DNA of 64,000 bases from Plasmopara viticola (GCA_001695595.3 MBPM02000111.1:1-64000); one strand, 5' to 3'. Numbered from the stretch's first letter, positions 1 to 11,112 are shown. Numbers and translations are program-made. Notes: generated from the letters alone by a model not told the origin.

Positions 1-50
1 CGGGGCCTTCCGCATGCAAAGCGGATGCGCTACCATTGCGCTATGCGCCC
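1..50 (-). tRNA. tRNA-Ala(UGC) copy 1, cut by the window edge
   Basis: Only the 5' 50 nt are inside the window (acceptor 5' strand to part of the T arm). Acceptor 5' strand and C28:G42 stem are consensus. Confidence 0.7.
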
Positions 51-348
51 AGTTCATGAAAGTTCCTGACCAGCCGATCGCCGTATTTAAATCAAGGATG
101 CGCAATTGAAGAAACAACTTCGAAGAGACAATGTGATCTCTAGATTGATGTCAACACCAGTTGATAGCTCATGTTAGCAGACTTGAAGAAACGAAAAAAT
201 GTGCGGGCTAAACGTTGAGCTATGAAGAGTCACGATCAGAGCCACTTTACAGGTGATATAGCCGTTTATTAAAAAAAACGACCTGTTAAAAGCATGATAT
301 TGTATTGCGTTTGCGAACGAATTAGAAGGTGGAAGACAAGCGCTGGTA

Positions 349-420
349 TGGACACACCGGGGATTGAACCCGGAGCCTTCCGCATGCAAAGCGGACGCGC
401 TACCAATGCGTTATTCGCCC
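349..420 (-). tRNA. tRNA-Ala(UGC) copy 2
   Basis: Stem C28:G42, G3:U70 kept; A6×G67 mismatch and A10 unpair acceptor and D stem. Unit 362. Its 3' trailer has a long T run. Confidence 0.65.
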
Positions 421-710
421 AGTTCATTAAAGATCCTGACCAGCCGATCGCCGTATTCTAATCAAGGATGCGCAATTGAAGAAACAACCTTGAAGACAAT
501 GTGATCTCTAGATCGATGTCAACACAGTTGATAGCTCATGTTAGCAGCCTTGAAAAAACGAAAAAATGTGCGGGCTAAACGTTGAGCTATGAAGAGTTAC
601 GATCAGAGCCACTTTACAGGTGATATAGTCGTTCATTAAAGAACCTGTTGAAAGCATAATATTGTATTGCGTTTGCGAACGAATTAGTAGGTGGAAGACA
701 AGCGCTGGTA

Positions 711-782
711 TGGGCACACCGGGGATTGAACCCGGGGCCTTCCGCATGCAAAGCGAACGCGCCACCACTGCGCTATGCGCCC
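711..782 (-). tRNA. tRNA-Ala(UGC)-like copy 3, G3:C70
   Basis: U70→C turns the alanine G3:U70 wobble into G3:C70. Stem U28·G42, G21. Unit 362. Trailer lacks TTTT. Confidence 0.65.
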
Positions 783-1072
783 AGTTCATGAAAGTTCCTG
801 ACCAGCCGATCGCCGTATTCTAATCAAGGATGCGCAATTGAAGAAACAACCTTAAAGACAATGTGATCTCTGGATGGATGTCAACACCAGTTGATAGCTC
901 ATGTTAGCAGCATTGAAGAAACGAAAAAATGTGCGGGCTAAACGTTGAGCTATGAAGAGTCACGATCAGAGCCACTTTACAGGTGATTGAGCCGTCCATT
1001 AAACGACCTGTTAAAAGCATAATATTGTATTGGTTTGCGAACGAATTAGTAGGTGGAAAACAAGCGCTAGTA

Positions 1073-1144
1073 TGGACACACCGGGGATTGAACCCGGGGC
1101 CTTCCGCATGCAAAGCGGACGCGCTACCACTGCGTTATGCGTTC
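1073..1144 (-). tRNA. tRNA-Ala(UGC)-like copy 4, A3:U70
   Basis: 5' strand GAACGCA: A2×C71 mismatch, A3:U70 replaces G3:U70. A10. Stem C28:G42. Long 529-bp unit. Confidence 0.6.
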
Positions 1145-1601
1145 AGTTCATGAAAGTTCCTGACCATCTCATGCAAGCACATTGTTTCGTACTTTTTCAG
1201 TTTTAAATGATACCCGCGCATTTAAGACTGTTCACATCTTTCTCCACTACCTTTCACCCACCGTCTAATATCATACTGTATATAAAAGTGAGCTAATGCT
1301 ACCAGAAACCCTTAATACACACAAGTTGTCAGCCGATCGCCGTATTCTAATCAAGGATGCGCAATTAAAGAAACAACTTCGAAAAGACAATGTGATATCT
1401 AGATCGATTACAACACCAGTTGATAGCTCATGTGAGTAGCCTTAAAGAAACGAATAAATGTGCGGGCTAAACGTTGAGCTATGTAGTGTCACGATCAGAG
1501 CCACTTTACAGGTGATAGAGCCGTTCTTTAAACGACCTGAAAAAGCATAATATTGTATTGCGTTTGCGAACGAATCAGTAGGTGGAAGACAAGCGCTGGT
1601 T

Positions 1602-1673
1602 TGGACACACCGGGGATTGAACCCGGGGCCATCCGCATGCAAAGCGAACGCGCCACCACTGCGCTATGCGCCC
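1602..1673 (-). tRNA. tRNA-Ala(UGC) copy 5
   Basis: G3:U70 kept, stem U28·G42 (wobble intermediate), G21. Unit 369. Confidence 0.75.
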
Positions 1674-1970
1674 AGTTTATGAAAGTTCCTGACCAGCCGA
1701 TCGCCGTATTCTAATCAAGGATGCGCAATTGAAAAAAAAACCTTGAAGACAATGTGATCTCTAGATCGATGTCAACACCAGTTGATAGCTCATGTTAGCA
1801 GCCTTGAAGAAACGAAAAAATGTGCGGGCTAAACGTTGAGCTATGAAGAGTCACGATCAGAGCCACTTTACAGGTGATATAGCCGTTTATTAAAAAAAAA
1901 CGACCTTTTAAAAGCATGATATTGTATTGCGTTTGCGAACGAATTAGTAGGTGGAAGACAAGCGCTGGTA

Positions 1971-2042
1971 TGGACACACCGGGGATTGAACCCGGAGCCT
2001 TCCGCATGCAAAGCGGACGCGCTACCAATGCGTTATTCGCCC
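1971..2042 (-). tRNA. tRNA-Ala(UGC) copy 6
   Basis: Same A6×G67 and A10 changes as copy 2; long T run (nine T) in its trailer. Unit 364. Confidence 0.65.
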
Positions 2043-2334
2043 ATTTCATTAAAGATCCTGACCAGCCGATCGCCGTATTCTAATCAAGGATGCGCAATTG
2101 AAGAAACAACTCCGAAGAGACAATGTGATCTCTAGATCGATGTCAACACAGTTGATAGCTCATGTTAGCAGCCTTGAAGAAACGAAAAAATGTGCGGGCT
2201 AAACGTTGAGCTATGAAGAGTCACGATCAGAGCCACTTTACAGGTGATATAGTCGATCATTAAAGAACCTGTTGAAAGCATAATATTGTATTGCGTTTGC
2301 GAACGAATTAGTAGGTGGAAGACAAGCGCTGGTA

Positions 2335-2406
2335 TGGGCACACCGGGGATTGAACCCGGGGCCTTCCGCATGCAAAGCGAACGCGCCACCACTGCGCTAT
2401 GCGCCC
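2335..2406 (-). tRNA. tRNA-Ala(UGC)-like copy 7, G3:C70
   Basis: Near copy of copy 3: G3:C70, U28·G42, G21; no TTTT in trailer. Unit 364. Confidence 0.65.
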
Positions 2407-2698
2407 AGTTCATTAAAGTTCCTGACCAGCCGATCGCCGTATTCTAATCAAGGATGCGCAATTGAAGAAACAACTTTGTAGAGACAATGTGATCTCTAGA
2501 TCGATGTCAACACCAGTTGATAGCTCATGTGAGTAGCCTTAAAGAAACGAATAAATGTGCGGGCTAAACGTTGAGCTATGTAGTGTCACGATCAGAGCCA
2601 CTTTACAGGTGATAGAGCTTTTCTTTAAACGACCTGAAAAAGCATAATATTGTATTGCGTTTGCGAACGAATCAGTAGGTGGAAGACAAGCGCTGGTT

Positions 2699-2770
2699 TG
2701 GACACTCCGGGGATTGAACCCGGGGCCATCCGCATGCAAAGCGAACGCGCCACCACTGCGCTATGCGCCC
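2699..2770 (-). tRNA. tRNA-Ala(UGC) copy 8
   Basis: Like copy 5 (U28·G42) with an extra A7×A66 mismatch. Unit 362. Confidence 0.65.
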
Positions 2771-3060
2771 AGTTCATGAAAGTTCCTGACCAGCCGATCG
2801 CCGTATTCTAATCAAGGATGCGCAATTGAAAAAAAAACCTTGAAGACAATGTGATCTCTAGATCGATGTCAACACCAGTTGATAGCTCATGTTAGCAGCC
2901 TTGAAGAAACGAAAAAATGTGCGGGCTAAACGTTGAGCTATGAAGAGTCACGATCAGAGCCACTTTACAGGTGATAGAGCCGTCCATTAAACGACCTGAA
3001 AAAGCATAATATTGTATTGCGTTTGTGAACGAATTAGTAGGTGGAAGACAAGCGCTGGTA

Positions 3061-3132
3061 TAAACACACCGGGGATTGAGCCCGGGGCCTTCCGCATGCA
3101 AAGCGGACGCGCTACCACTGCGCTATGCCCCC
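3061..3132 (-). tRNA. tRNA-Ala(UGC) copy 9, weak acceptor
   Basis: U72 and U71 give three stacked G·U pairs at 1-3; G4×G69 mismatch. Stem C28:G42. Unit 366. Confidence 0.55.
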
Positions 3133-3426
3133 AGTTCATGAAAGTTCCTGACCAGCCGATCGCCGTATTTAAATCAAGGATGCGCAATTGAAGAAACAAC
3201 TTTAAAGAGACAATGTGATCTCTAGATCAATGTCAACACCAGTTGATAGCTCATGTTAGCAGCCTTGAAGAAACAAAAAAATGTGCGGGCTAATCGTTGA
3301 GCTATGAAGAGTCACGATCAGAGCATCTTTACAGGTGATAGAGCCGTTTAATAAAACGACCTGTTAAAAGCATGATATTGTATTGCGTTTGCGAACGAAT
3401 CAGTAGGTGGAAGACAAGCGCTGGTA

Positions 3427-3498
3427 TAAACACACCGAGGATTGAACCCGGGGCCTTCCGCATGCAAAGCGGACGCGCCACCACTGCGCTATGCGCCC
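3427..3498 (-). tRNA. tRNA-Ala(UGC) copy 10
   Basis: G·U at pairs 1-3, otherwise pairing acceptor; one T-stem change; G21, C28:G42. Unit 363. Confidence 0.6.
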
Positions 3499-3789
3499 AG
3501 TTCATAAAAGTTCCTGACCAGCCGATCGCCGTATTCTAATCAAGGATGCGCAATTGAAGAAACAACCTTGAAGACAATGTGATCTCTAGATCGATGTCAA
3601 CACCAGTTGATAGCTCATGTTAGCAGCCTTGAAGAAACGAAAAATGTGCGGGCCTAAACGTTGAGCTATAAAGAGTCACGATCAAAGCCACTTTACAGGT
3701 GATAGAGCCGTTTATTAAACGACCTGTTAAAAGCATAATATTGTATTGCGTTTGTGAACGAATTAGTAGGTGGAAGACAAGCGCTGGTA

Positions 3790-3861
3790 TAAACACACCG
3801 GTGATTGAACCCGGGACCTTCCGCATGCAAAGCGGACGCGCTACCACTGCGCTATGCCCCC
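3790..3861 (-). tRNA. tRNA-Ala(UGC) copy 11, weak acceptor
   Basis: G·U at 1-3, G4×G69, T-stem change. Stem C28:G42. Unit 364. Confidence 0.5.
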
Positions 3862-4153
3862 AGTTCATGAAAGTTCCTGACCAGCCGATCGCCGTATTTA
3901 AATCAAGGATGCGCAATTGAAGAAACAACTTCAAAGAGACAATGTGATCTCTAGATCAATGTCAACACCAGTTGATAGCTCATGTTAGCAGCCTTGAAGA
4001 AACGAAAAAATGTGCGGGCTAAACGTTGAGCTATGAAGAGTCACGATCAGAGCCACTTTACAGGTGATAGAGCCGTCCATTAAACGACCTGAAAAAGCAT
4101 AATATTGTATTGCGTTTGTGAACGAATTAGTAGGTGGAAGACAAGCGCTGGTA

Positions 4154-4223
4154 TAAACACACCGGGGATTGAGCCCGGGGCCTTCCGCATGCAAAGCGGA
4201 CGCGCTACCACTGCGCTATGCCC
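4154..4223 (-). tRNA. tRNA-Ala(UGC) copy 12, 2-nt acceptor deletion
   Basis: 70 nt: two bases missing from the 5' acceptor strand, so the stem cannot form normally. Unit 362. Confidence 0.45.
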
Positions 4224-4515
4224 AGTTCATGAAAGTTCCTGACCAGCCGATCGCCGTATTTAAATCAAGGATGCGCAATTGAAGAAACAACTTCAAAGAG
4301 ACAATGTGATCTCTAGATCAATGTCAACACCAGTTGATAGCTCATGTTAGCAGCCTTGAAGAAACGAAAAAATGTGCGGGCTAAACCTGAGCTATAAAGA
4401 GTCACGATCAAAGCCACTTTACAGGTGATAGAGCCGTTTATTCAACGACCTGTTAAAAGCATAATATTGTATTGCGTTTGTGAACGAATTAGTAGGTGGA
4501 AGACAAGCCCTAGTA

Positions 4516-4587
4516 TGGACACACCGGGGATTGAACCCGGGGCCTTCCGCATGCAAAGCGGACGCGCTACCACTGCGTTATGCGTTC
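4516..4587 (-). tRNA. tRNA-Ala(UGC)-like copy 13, A3:U70
   Basis: Same acceptor class as copy 4 (A2×C71, A3:U70), C28:G42. Long 529-bp unit. Confidence 0.6.
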
Positions 4588-5044
4588 AGTTCATGAAAGT
4601 TTCTGACCATCTCATGCAAGCACATTGTTTCTTTCTTTTCAGTTTTAAATGATACCCGCGCATTTAAGACTGTTCACATCTTTCTCCACTACCTTTCACC
4701 CACCGTCTAATATCATACTGTATAAAAAAGTGAGCTAATGCTATTAGAAACCCTTAATACACACAAGTTGTCAGCCGATCGCCGTATCCTAATCAAGGAT
4801 GCGCAATTATAGAAACAACTTTGTAGAGACAATGTGATCTCTAGATCGATGTCAACACCAGTTGATAGCTCATGTTAGCAGCCTTGAAGAAACGAATAAA
4901 TGTGCGGGCTAAACGTTGAGCTATGAAGAGTCACGATCAGATCCACTTTACAGGTAATATAGCCGTTCATTAAACGACCTGTTGAAAGCATAATATTGTA
5001 TTGCGTTTGCGAACGAATTAGTAGGTGGAAGACAAGCGCTAGTG

Positions 5045-5116
5045 TGGACACGCCGGGGATTGAACCCGGGGCCTTCCGCATGCAAAGCGGACGCGCTACC
5101 ACTGCGTTATGCGCCC
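5045..5116 (-). tRNA. tRNA-Ala(UGC) copy 14
   Basis: G3:U70 and C28:G42 kept; A7×C66 and A10. Trailer lacks TTTT. Unit 363. Confidence 0.65.
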
Positions 5117-5407
5117 AGTTCATGAAAGTTCCTGACCAGCCGATCGCCGTATTCTAATCAAGGATGCGCAATTGAAGAAACAACCTTGAAGACAATGTGA
5201 TCTCTAGATCGATGTCAACAACAGTTGATAGCTAATGTTAGCAGCCTTGAAGAAACGAAAATATGTGCGGGCTAAACGTTGAGCTATGAAGAGTCACGAT
5301 CAGAGCCACTTTACAGGTGATAGAGCCGTCCATTAAACGACCTGTTAAAAGCATAATATTGTATTGCGTTTGTGAACGAATTAGTAGGTGGAAGACAAGC
5401 GCTGGTA

Positions 5408-5479
5408 TAAACACACCGGGGATTGAACCCGGGGCCTTCCGCATGCAAAGCGGACGCGCTACCACTGCGCTATGCCCCT
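5408..5479 (-). tRNA. tRNA-Ala(UGC) copy 15, weak acceptor
   Basis: U72/U71 G·U pairs, 5' terminal base changed to A, G4×G69. Unit 361. Confidence 0.5.
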
Positions 5480-5768
5480 ATTCATGAAAGTTCCTGACCA
5501 GCCGATCGCCGTATTTAAATCAAGGATGCGCAATTGAAGAAACAACTTCAAAGAGACAATGTGATCTCTAGATCAATGTCAACACCAGTTGATAGCTCAG
5601 TTAGCAGCCTTGAGAAACGAAAAAATGTGCGGGCTAAACGGTAGCTATGAAGAGTCACCGATCAAAGCCACTTTACAGGTGATAGAGCCGTCCATTAAAC
5701 GACTGTTAAAAGCATAATATTGTATTGCGTTTGTGAACAAATTAGTAGGTGGAAGACAAGCGCTAGTA

Positions 5769-5837
5769 TGGACACACCGGGGATTGAACCCGGCTTCCGC
5801 ATGCAAAGCGGACGTGCTACCACTGCGTTATGCGTTC
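5769..5837 (-). tRNA. tRNA-Ala(UGC)-like copy 16, 3-nt deletion
   Basis: 69 nt: three bases lost at the variable loop/T stem; A3:U70 acceptor class; D-stem change. Long unit, 518. Confidence 0.45.
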
Positions 5838-6286
5838 AGTTCATGAAAGTTCCTGACCATCTCATGCAAGCACATTGTTTCTTTCTTTCAGTTTTAAATA
5901 TACCGCGCATTTAAGACTGTTCACATCTTTCTCCACTACCTTTCACCCACCGTCTAATATCAATACTGTATATAAAGTGAGCTAATGCTACAGAAACCTT
6001 AATACACACAAGTTGTCAGCCGATCGCCGTATTCTAATCAAGGATGCGCAATTGAAGAAACAACTTCGAAGAGACAATGTGATATCTTTATCGATTTCAA
6101 CACCATTTGAAAGCTCGTGTGAGTAGCCTTAAAGAACGAAAAAATGTGCGGGCTAAACGTTGAGCTATGAGGAGTCACGATCAGAGCCACTTTACAGTGA
6201 TATAGCCGTTTAATTAAAGAACCTGTTAAAAGCATCATATTGGATTGCGTTTGCGAACGAATTAGTAGTGGAAGACAAGCGCTGTA

Positions 6287-6356
6287 TAAACACACCGGGG
6301 ATGAAACCCGGGGCCCTTCGCATGCAAGCGAACGCGCCACCACTGCGCTATGCCCC
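6287..6356 (-). pseudogene. tRNA-Ala(UGC) copy 17, degraded
   Basis: 70 nt with single-base losses in the anticodon loop and acceptor plus T-arm changes; U28:A42 background. Lies in the indel-rich stretch. Unit 359. Confidence 0.5.
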
Positions 6357-6645
6357 AGTTCATTAAAGTTCCTGACCAGCGATCGCCGTATTTTAATCAA
6401 AGATGCGCAATTGAAGAAACAACCTTGAAGACAATGTGATCTCTAGATCGATGTCAACACCAGTCGATAGCTCATGTTAGCAGACTTGAAGAAACGAAAA
6501 AATGTGCGGCTAAACGGTGAGCTATGAAGAGTCACGATCAAAGCCACTTTACAGGTGATAGAGCCGTCCATTAAACGACCTGTTAAAAGCATAATATTGT
6601 ATTGCGTTTGTGAACGAATTAGTAGGTGGAAGACAAGCGCTAGTA

Positions 6646-6715
6646 TGGACACACCGGGGATTGAACCCGGGGCCTTCCGCATGCAAAGCGGACCGCTACA
6701 CTGCGTTATGCGTTC
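6646..6715 (-). tRNA. tRNA-Ala(UGC)-like copy 18, two 1-nt deletions
   Basis: A3:U70 class; two bases missing in the D arm. Long unit, 526. Confidence 0.45.
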
Positions 6716-7171
6716 AGTTCATGAAAGTTCCTGACCATCTCATGCAAGCACATTTGTTTGTTTCTTTTCAGTTTTAAAATGATACCCGCGCATTTTAGAC
6801 TGTTCACATCTTCTCCACTACCTTTCACCCACCGTCTAATATCATACTGTATATAAAAGTGAGCTAATGCTACCAGAAACCCTTAATTCACACAAGTTGT
6901 CAGCCGATCGCCGTATTCTAATCAAGGATGCGCAATTGAAGAAACAACTTTGTAGAGACAAGGTGATCTCTAGATCGATGTCAACACTAGTTGATAGCTC
7001 ATGTTAGCAGCCTTGAAGAAACGAATAAATGTGCGGGCTAAACGTTGAGCTATGAAGAGTCACGATCAGATCCACTTAACAGGTAATATGCCGTTCATTA
7101 AACGACTGTTGAAAGCATAATATTGTATTGCGTTTTGCGAACGAATTAGTAGGTGGAGACAAGCGCTAGTG

Positions 7172-7242
7172 TGGACACGCCGGGGATTGAACTCGGGCCT
7201 TCCGCATGCAAAGCGGACGCGCTACCACTGCGTTATGCGCCC
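7172..7242 (-). tRNA. tRNA-Ala(UGC) copy 19, 1-nt deletion
   Basis: 71 nt: one base lost and one changed in the T arm; A7×C66, A10. Unit 361. Confidence 0.5.
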
Positions 7243-7532
7243 AGTTCATGAAAGTTCCTGACCAGCAGATCGCCGTATTCTAATCAAGGATGCGCAATCG
7301 AAGAAACAACCTTGAAGACAATGTGATCTCTAGATCGATGTCAACACCAGTCGATAGCTCATGTTAGCAGCCTTGAAGAAACGAAAAAATGTGCGGGATA
7401 AACGTTGAGCTATGAAAAGTCACGATCAGAGCCACTTTACAGGTGATAGAGCGTCCATTAAACGACCTGTTAAAAGCCTAATATTGTATTGCGTTTGTGA
7501 ACGAATTAGTAGGTGGAAGACAAGCGCTGGTA

Positions 7533-7578
7533 TAAACACACCGGGGATTGAACCCGGGGCTTCCGCATGCAAAGCGGA
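7533..7578 (-). pseudogene. tRNA-Ala(UGC) copy 20, 5' third missing
   Basis: Only the 3' part (T arm, anticodon arm) remains. At 7,578-7,580 the sequence jumps into unit-body sequence, deleting the D arm, 5' acceptor strand and about 75 bp of flank. Unit 265. Confidence 0.8.
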
Positions 7579-7688
7579 ATGTGATCTCTAGATCAATGTC
7601 AACACCAGTTGATAGCTCATGTTAGCAGCCTTGAAGAAACAAAAAAAGGTGCGGGCTAAACGTTGAGCTATGAAGAGTCACGATCAGA

Positions 7689-7741
7689 GCATCTTTACAG
7701 GTGATATAGCCGTTCATTAAAAAAAACGACCTGTTAAAAAG
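7689..7741 (-). terminator. Example of the conserved trailer hairpin with T run, 3' of copy 21
   Basis: Read on the minus strand, about 55-60 nt after each tRNA comes a T run within or next to an inverted repeat ACAGGT...ACCTGT (extended by CTTT/AAAG). It is the first T4 or longer run downstream, so it is the best candidate Pol III terminator. T length varies between units from 3 (no terminator) to about 10. Assignment as terminator is inference. Confidence 0.45.
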
Positions 7742-7797
7742 CATAATATTGTATCGCGTTTGCGAACGAATCAGTAGGTGGAAGACAAGCACTAGTA

Positions 7798-7869
7798 TGG
7801 ACACACCGGGGATTGAACCCGGGGCCCTTCGCATGCAAAGCGAACGCGCCACCACTGCGCTATGCCCCC
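7798..7869 (-). tRNA. tRNA-Ala(UGC) copy 21
   Basis: Stem U28:A42 (compensated), G3:U70, but G4×G69. Unit 363. Confidence 0.65.
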
Positions 7870-8160
7870 AGTTCATGAAAGTTCCTGACCAGCCGATCGC
7901 CGTATTCTAATCAAGGATGCGCAATTGAAGAAACAACCTTGAAGACAATGTGATCTCTAGATCGATGTCAACACCAGTTGATAGCTCATGTTAGCAGCCT
8001 TGAAGAAACGAAAAAATGTGCGGGCTAAACGTTGAGCTATGAAGAGTCACGATCAAAGCCACTTTACAGGTGATAGAGCCGTCCATTAAACGACCTGTTA
8101 AAAGCATAATATTGTATTGCGTTTGTGAACAAATTAGTAGGTGGAAGACAAGCGCTAGTA

Positions 8161-8232
8161 TGGACACGCCGGGGATTGAACTCGGGGCCTTCCGCATGCA
8201 AAGCGGAAGCGCTACCACTGCGTTATGCGCCC
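8161..8232 (-). tRNA. tRNA-Ala(UGC) copy 22
   Basis: A7×C66, A10 and a T-stem mismatch; C28:G42. Unit 363. Confidence 0.6.
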
Positions 8233-8523
8233 AGTTCATGAAAGTTCCTGACCAGCCGATCGCCGTATTCTAATCAAGGATGCGCAATCGAAGAAACAAC
8301 CTTGAAGACAATGTGATCTCTAGATCGATGTCAACACCAGTTGATAGCTCATGTTAGCAGCCTTGAAGAAACGAAAAAATGTGCGAGCTAAACGTTGAGC
8401 TATGAAGAGTCACGATCAGAGCCACTTTACAGGTGATAGAGCCGTCAATTAAACGACCTGTTAAAAGCATAATATTGTATTGCGTTTGTGAACGAATTAG
8501 TAGGTGGAAGACAAGCGCTGGTA

Positions 8524-8595
8524 TAAACACACCGGGGATTGAACCCGGGGCCTTCCGCATGCAAAGCGGACGCGCTACCACTGCGCTATGCGCCC
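8524..8595 (-). tRNA. tRNA-Ala(UGC) copy 23
   Basis: Consensus except U72/U71, giving G·U at acceptor pairs 1-3. Unit 371. Confidence 0.7.
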
Positions 8596-8894
8596 AGTTC
8601 ATGAAAGTTCCTGACCGGCCGATCGCCGTATTTAAATCAAGGATGCGCAATTGAAGAAACAACTTCAAAGAGACAATGTGATCTCTAGATCAATGTCAAC
8701 ACCAGTTGATAGCTCATGTTAGCAGCCTTGAAGAAACAAAAAAAGGTGCGGGCTAAACGTTGAGCTATGAAGAGTCACGATCAGAGCATCTTTACAGGTG
8801 ATATAGCCGTTCATTAAAAAAAAACGACCTGTTAAAAGCATGATATTGTATTGCGTTTGCGAACGAATCAGTAGGTGGAAGACAAGCACTAGTA

Positions 8895-8966
8895 TGGACA
8901 CACCGGGGATTGAAACCGGGGCCCTTCGCATGCAAAGCGAACGCGCCACCACTGCGCTATGCGCCC
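8895..8966 (-). tRNA. tRNA-Ala(UGC) copy 24
   Basis: U28:A42, G3:U70; one T-stem change. Unit 362. Confidence 0.7.
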
Positions 8967-9256
8967 AGTTCATTAAAGTTCCTGACCAGCCGATCGCCGT
9001 TTTTAATCAAGGATGCGCAATTGAAGAAACAACCTTGAAGACAATTTGATCTCTAGATCGATGTCAACACCAGTTGATAGCTCATGTTAGCAGCCTTGAA
9101 GAAACGAAAAAATGTGCGGGCTAAACGTTGAGCTATGAAGAGTCACGATCAAAGCCACTTTACAGGTGATAGAGCCGTCCATTAAACGACCTGTTAAAAG
9201 CATAATATTGTATTGCGTTTGTGAACGAATTAGTAGGTGGAAGACAAGCGCTAGTA

Positions 9257-9328
9257 TGGACACACCGGGGATTGAACCCGGGGCCTTCCGCATGCAAAGC
9301 GGACGCGCTACCACTGCGTTATGCGTTC
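9257..9328 (-). tRNA. tRNA-Ala(UGC)-like copy 25, A3:U70
   Basis: A2×C71, A3:U70, A10; C28:G42. Long unit, 526. Confidence 0.6.
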
Positions 9329-9782
9329 AGTTCATGAAAGTTCCTGACCATCTCATGCAAGCACATTGTTTCTTTCTTTTCAGTTTTAAATGATACCCGC
9401 GCATTTAAGACTGTTCACATCTTTCTCCACTACCTTTCACCCACCGTCTAATATCATACTGTATATAAAAGTGAGCTAATGCTACCAGAAACCCTTAATA
9501 CACACAAGTTGTTAGCCGATCGCCGTATTCTAATCAAGGATGCGCAATTAAAGAAACAACTTCGAAAAGACAATGTGATATCTAGATCGATTTCAACACC
9601 AGTTGATAGCTCATGTGAGTAGCCTTAAAGAAACGAAAAAATGTGCGGCTAAACGTTGAGCTATGAGGAGTCACGATCAGAGCCACTTTACAGGTGATAT
9701 AGCCGTTTATCAAAGAACCCATTAAAAGCATCATATTGGATGCGTTGCGAACGAATTAGTAGGTGGAAGACAAGCGCTGGTA

Positions 9783-9853
9783 TAAACACACCGGGAATTG
9801 AACCCGGGGCCTTCCGCATGCAAAGCGGACGCGCTACCACTGCGCTATGCCCC
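9783..9853 (-). tRNA. tRNA-Ala(UGC) copy 26, 1-nt deletion
   Basis: 71 nt: one base lost in the 5' acceptor strand; U72/U71. Unit 369. Confidence 0.5.
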
Positions 9854-10151
9854 AGTTCATGAAAGTTCCTGACCAGCCGATCGCCGTATTTTAATCAAGG
9901 ATGCGCAATTGAAGAAACAACTTCGAAGAGACAATGTGATCTCTAGATCAATGTCAACACCAGTTGATAGCTCATGTTAGCAGCCTGAAGAAACAAAAAA
10001 AGGTGCGGGCTAAACGTTGAGCTATGAAGAGTCACGATCAGAGCCACTTTACAGGTGATATAGCCGTTCATTAAAAAAAAACGACCTGTTAAAAGCATGA
10101 TATTGTATTGCGTTTGCGAACGAATCAGTAGGTGGAAGACAAGCGCTGGTA

Positions 10152-10222
10152 TGGACACACCGGGGATTGAACCCGGGCCTTCCGCATGCAAAGCGAACGC
10201 GCTACCACTGCGCTATGCGCCC
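10152..10222 (-). tRNA. tRNA-Ala(UGC) copy 27, 1-nt deletion
   Basis: 71 nt: one base lost at variable loop/T stem; U28·G42 with A21. Unit 362. Confidence 0.6.
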
Positions 10223-10513
10223 AGTTCATGAAAGTTCCTGACCAGCCGATCGCCGTATTCTAATCAAGGATGCGTATTTGAAGAAACAACCTTGAAGACA
10301 ATGTGATCTCTAGATCGATGTCAACACCAGTTGATAGCTCATGTTAGCAGCCTTGAAGAAACGAAAAAATGTGCGGGCTAAACGTTGAGCTATGAAGAGT
10401 CACGATCAAAGCCACTTTACAGGTGATAGAGCCGTCCATTAAACGACCTGTTAAAAGCATAATATTGTATTGCGTTTGTGAACGAATTAGTAGGTGGAAG
10501 ACAAGCGCTAGTA

Positions 10514-10585
10514 TGGACACACCGGGGATTGAACCCGGGGCCTTCCGCATGCAAAGCGGACGCGCTACCACTGCGTTATGCGTTC
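10514..10585 (-). tRNA. tRNA-Ala(UGC)-like copy 28, A3:U70
   Basis: Acceptor class of copy 4; C28:G42. Long unit, 528. Confidence 0.6.
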
Positions 10586-11041
10586 AGTTCATGAAAGTTC
10601 CTGACAATCTCATGCAAGCACATTGTTTCTTTCTTTTCAGTTTTAAATGATACCCGCGCATTTAAGACTGTTCACATCTTTCTCCACTACCTTTCACCCA
10701 CCGTCTAATATCATACTGTATATAAAAGTGAGCTAATGCTACCAGTAACCCTCATACACACAAGTTGTCAGCCGATCGCCGTATTCTAATCAAGGATGCG
10801 CAATTAAAGAAACAACTTCGAAAAGACAATGTGATATCTAGATCGATTTCAACACTAGATGATAGCTCATGTGAGTAGCCTTAAAGAAACGAAAAAATGT
10901 GCGGGCTAAACGTTGAGCTATGAGGAGTCACGATCAGAGCCACTTTACAGGTGATATAGCCGTTTATTAAAGAACCTGTTAGAAGCATCATATTGGATTG
11001 CGTTTGCGAACGAATTAGTAGGTGGAAGACAAGCGCTGGTA

Positions 11042-11112
11042 TAAACACACCGGGATTGAACCCGGGGCCTTCCGCATGCAAAGCGGACGCGCTACCACTG
11101 CGCTATGCCCCC
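11042..11112 (-). tRNA. tRNA-Ala(UGC) copy 29, 1-nt deletion
   Basis: 71 nt: T-stem base lost; U72/U71 and G4×G69. Unit 370. Confidence 0.45.
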
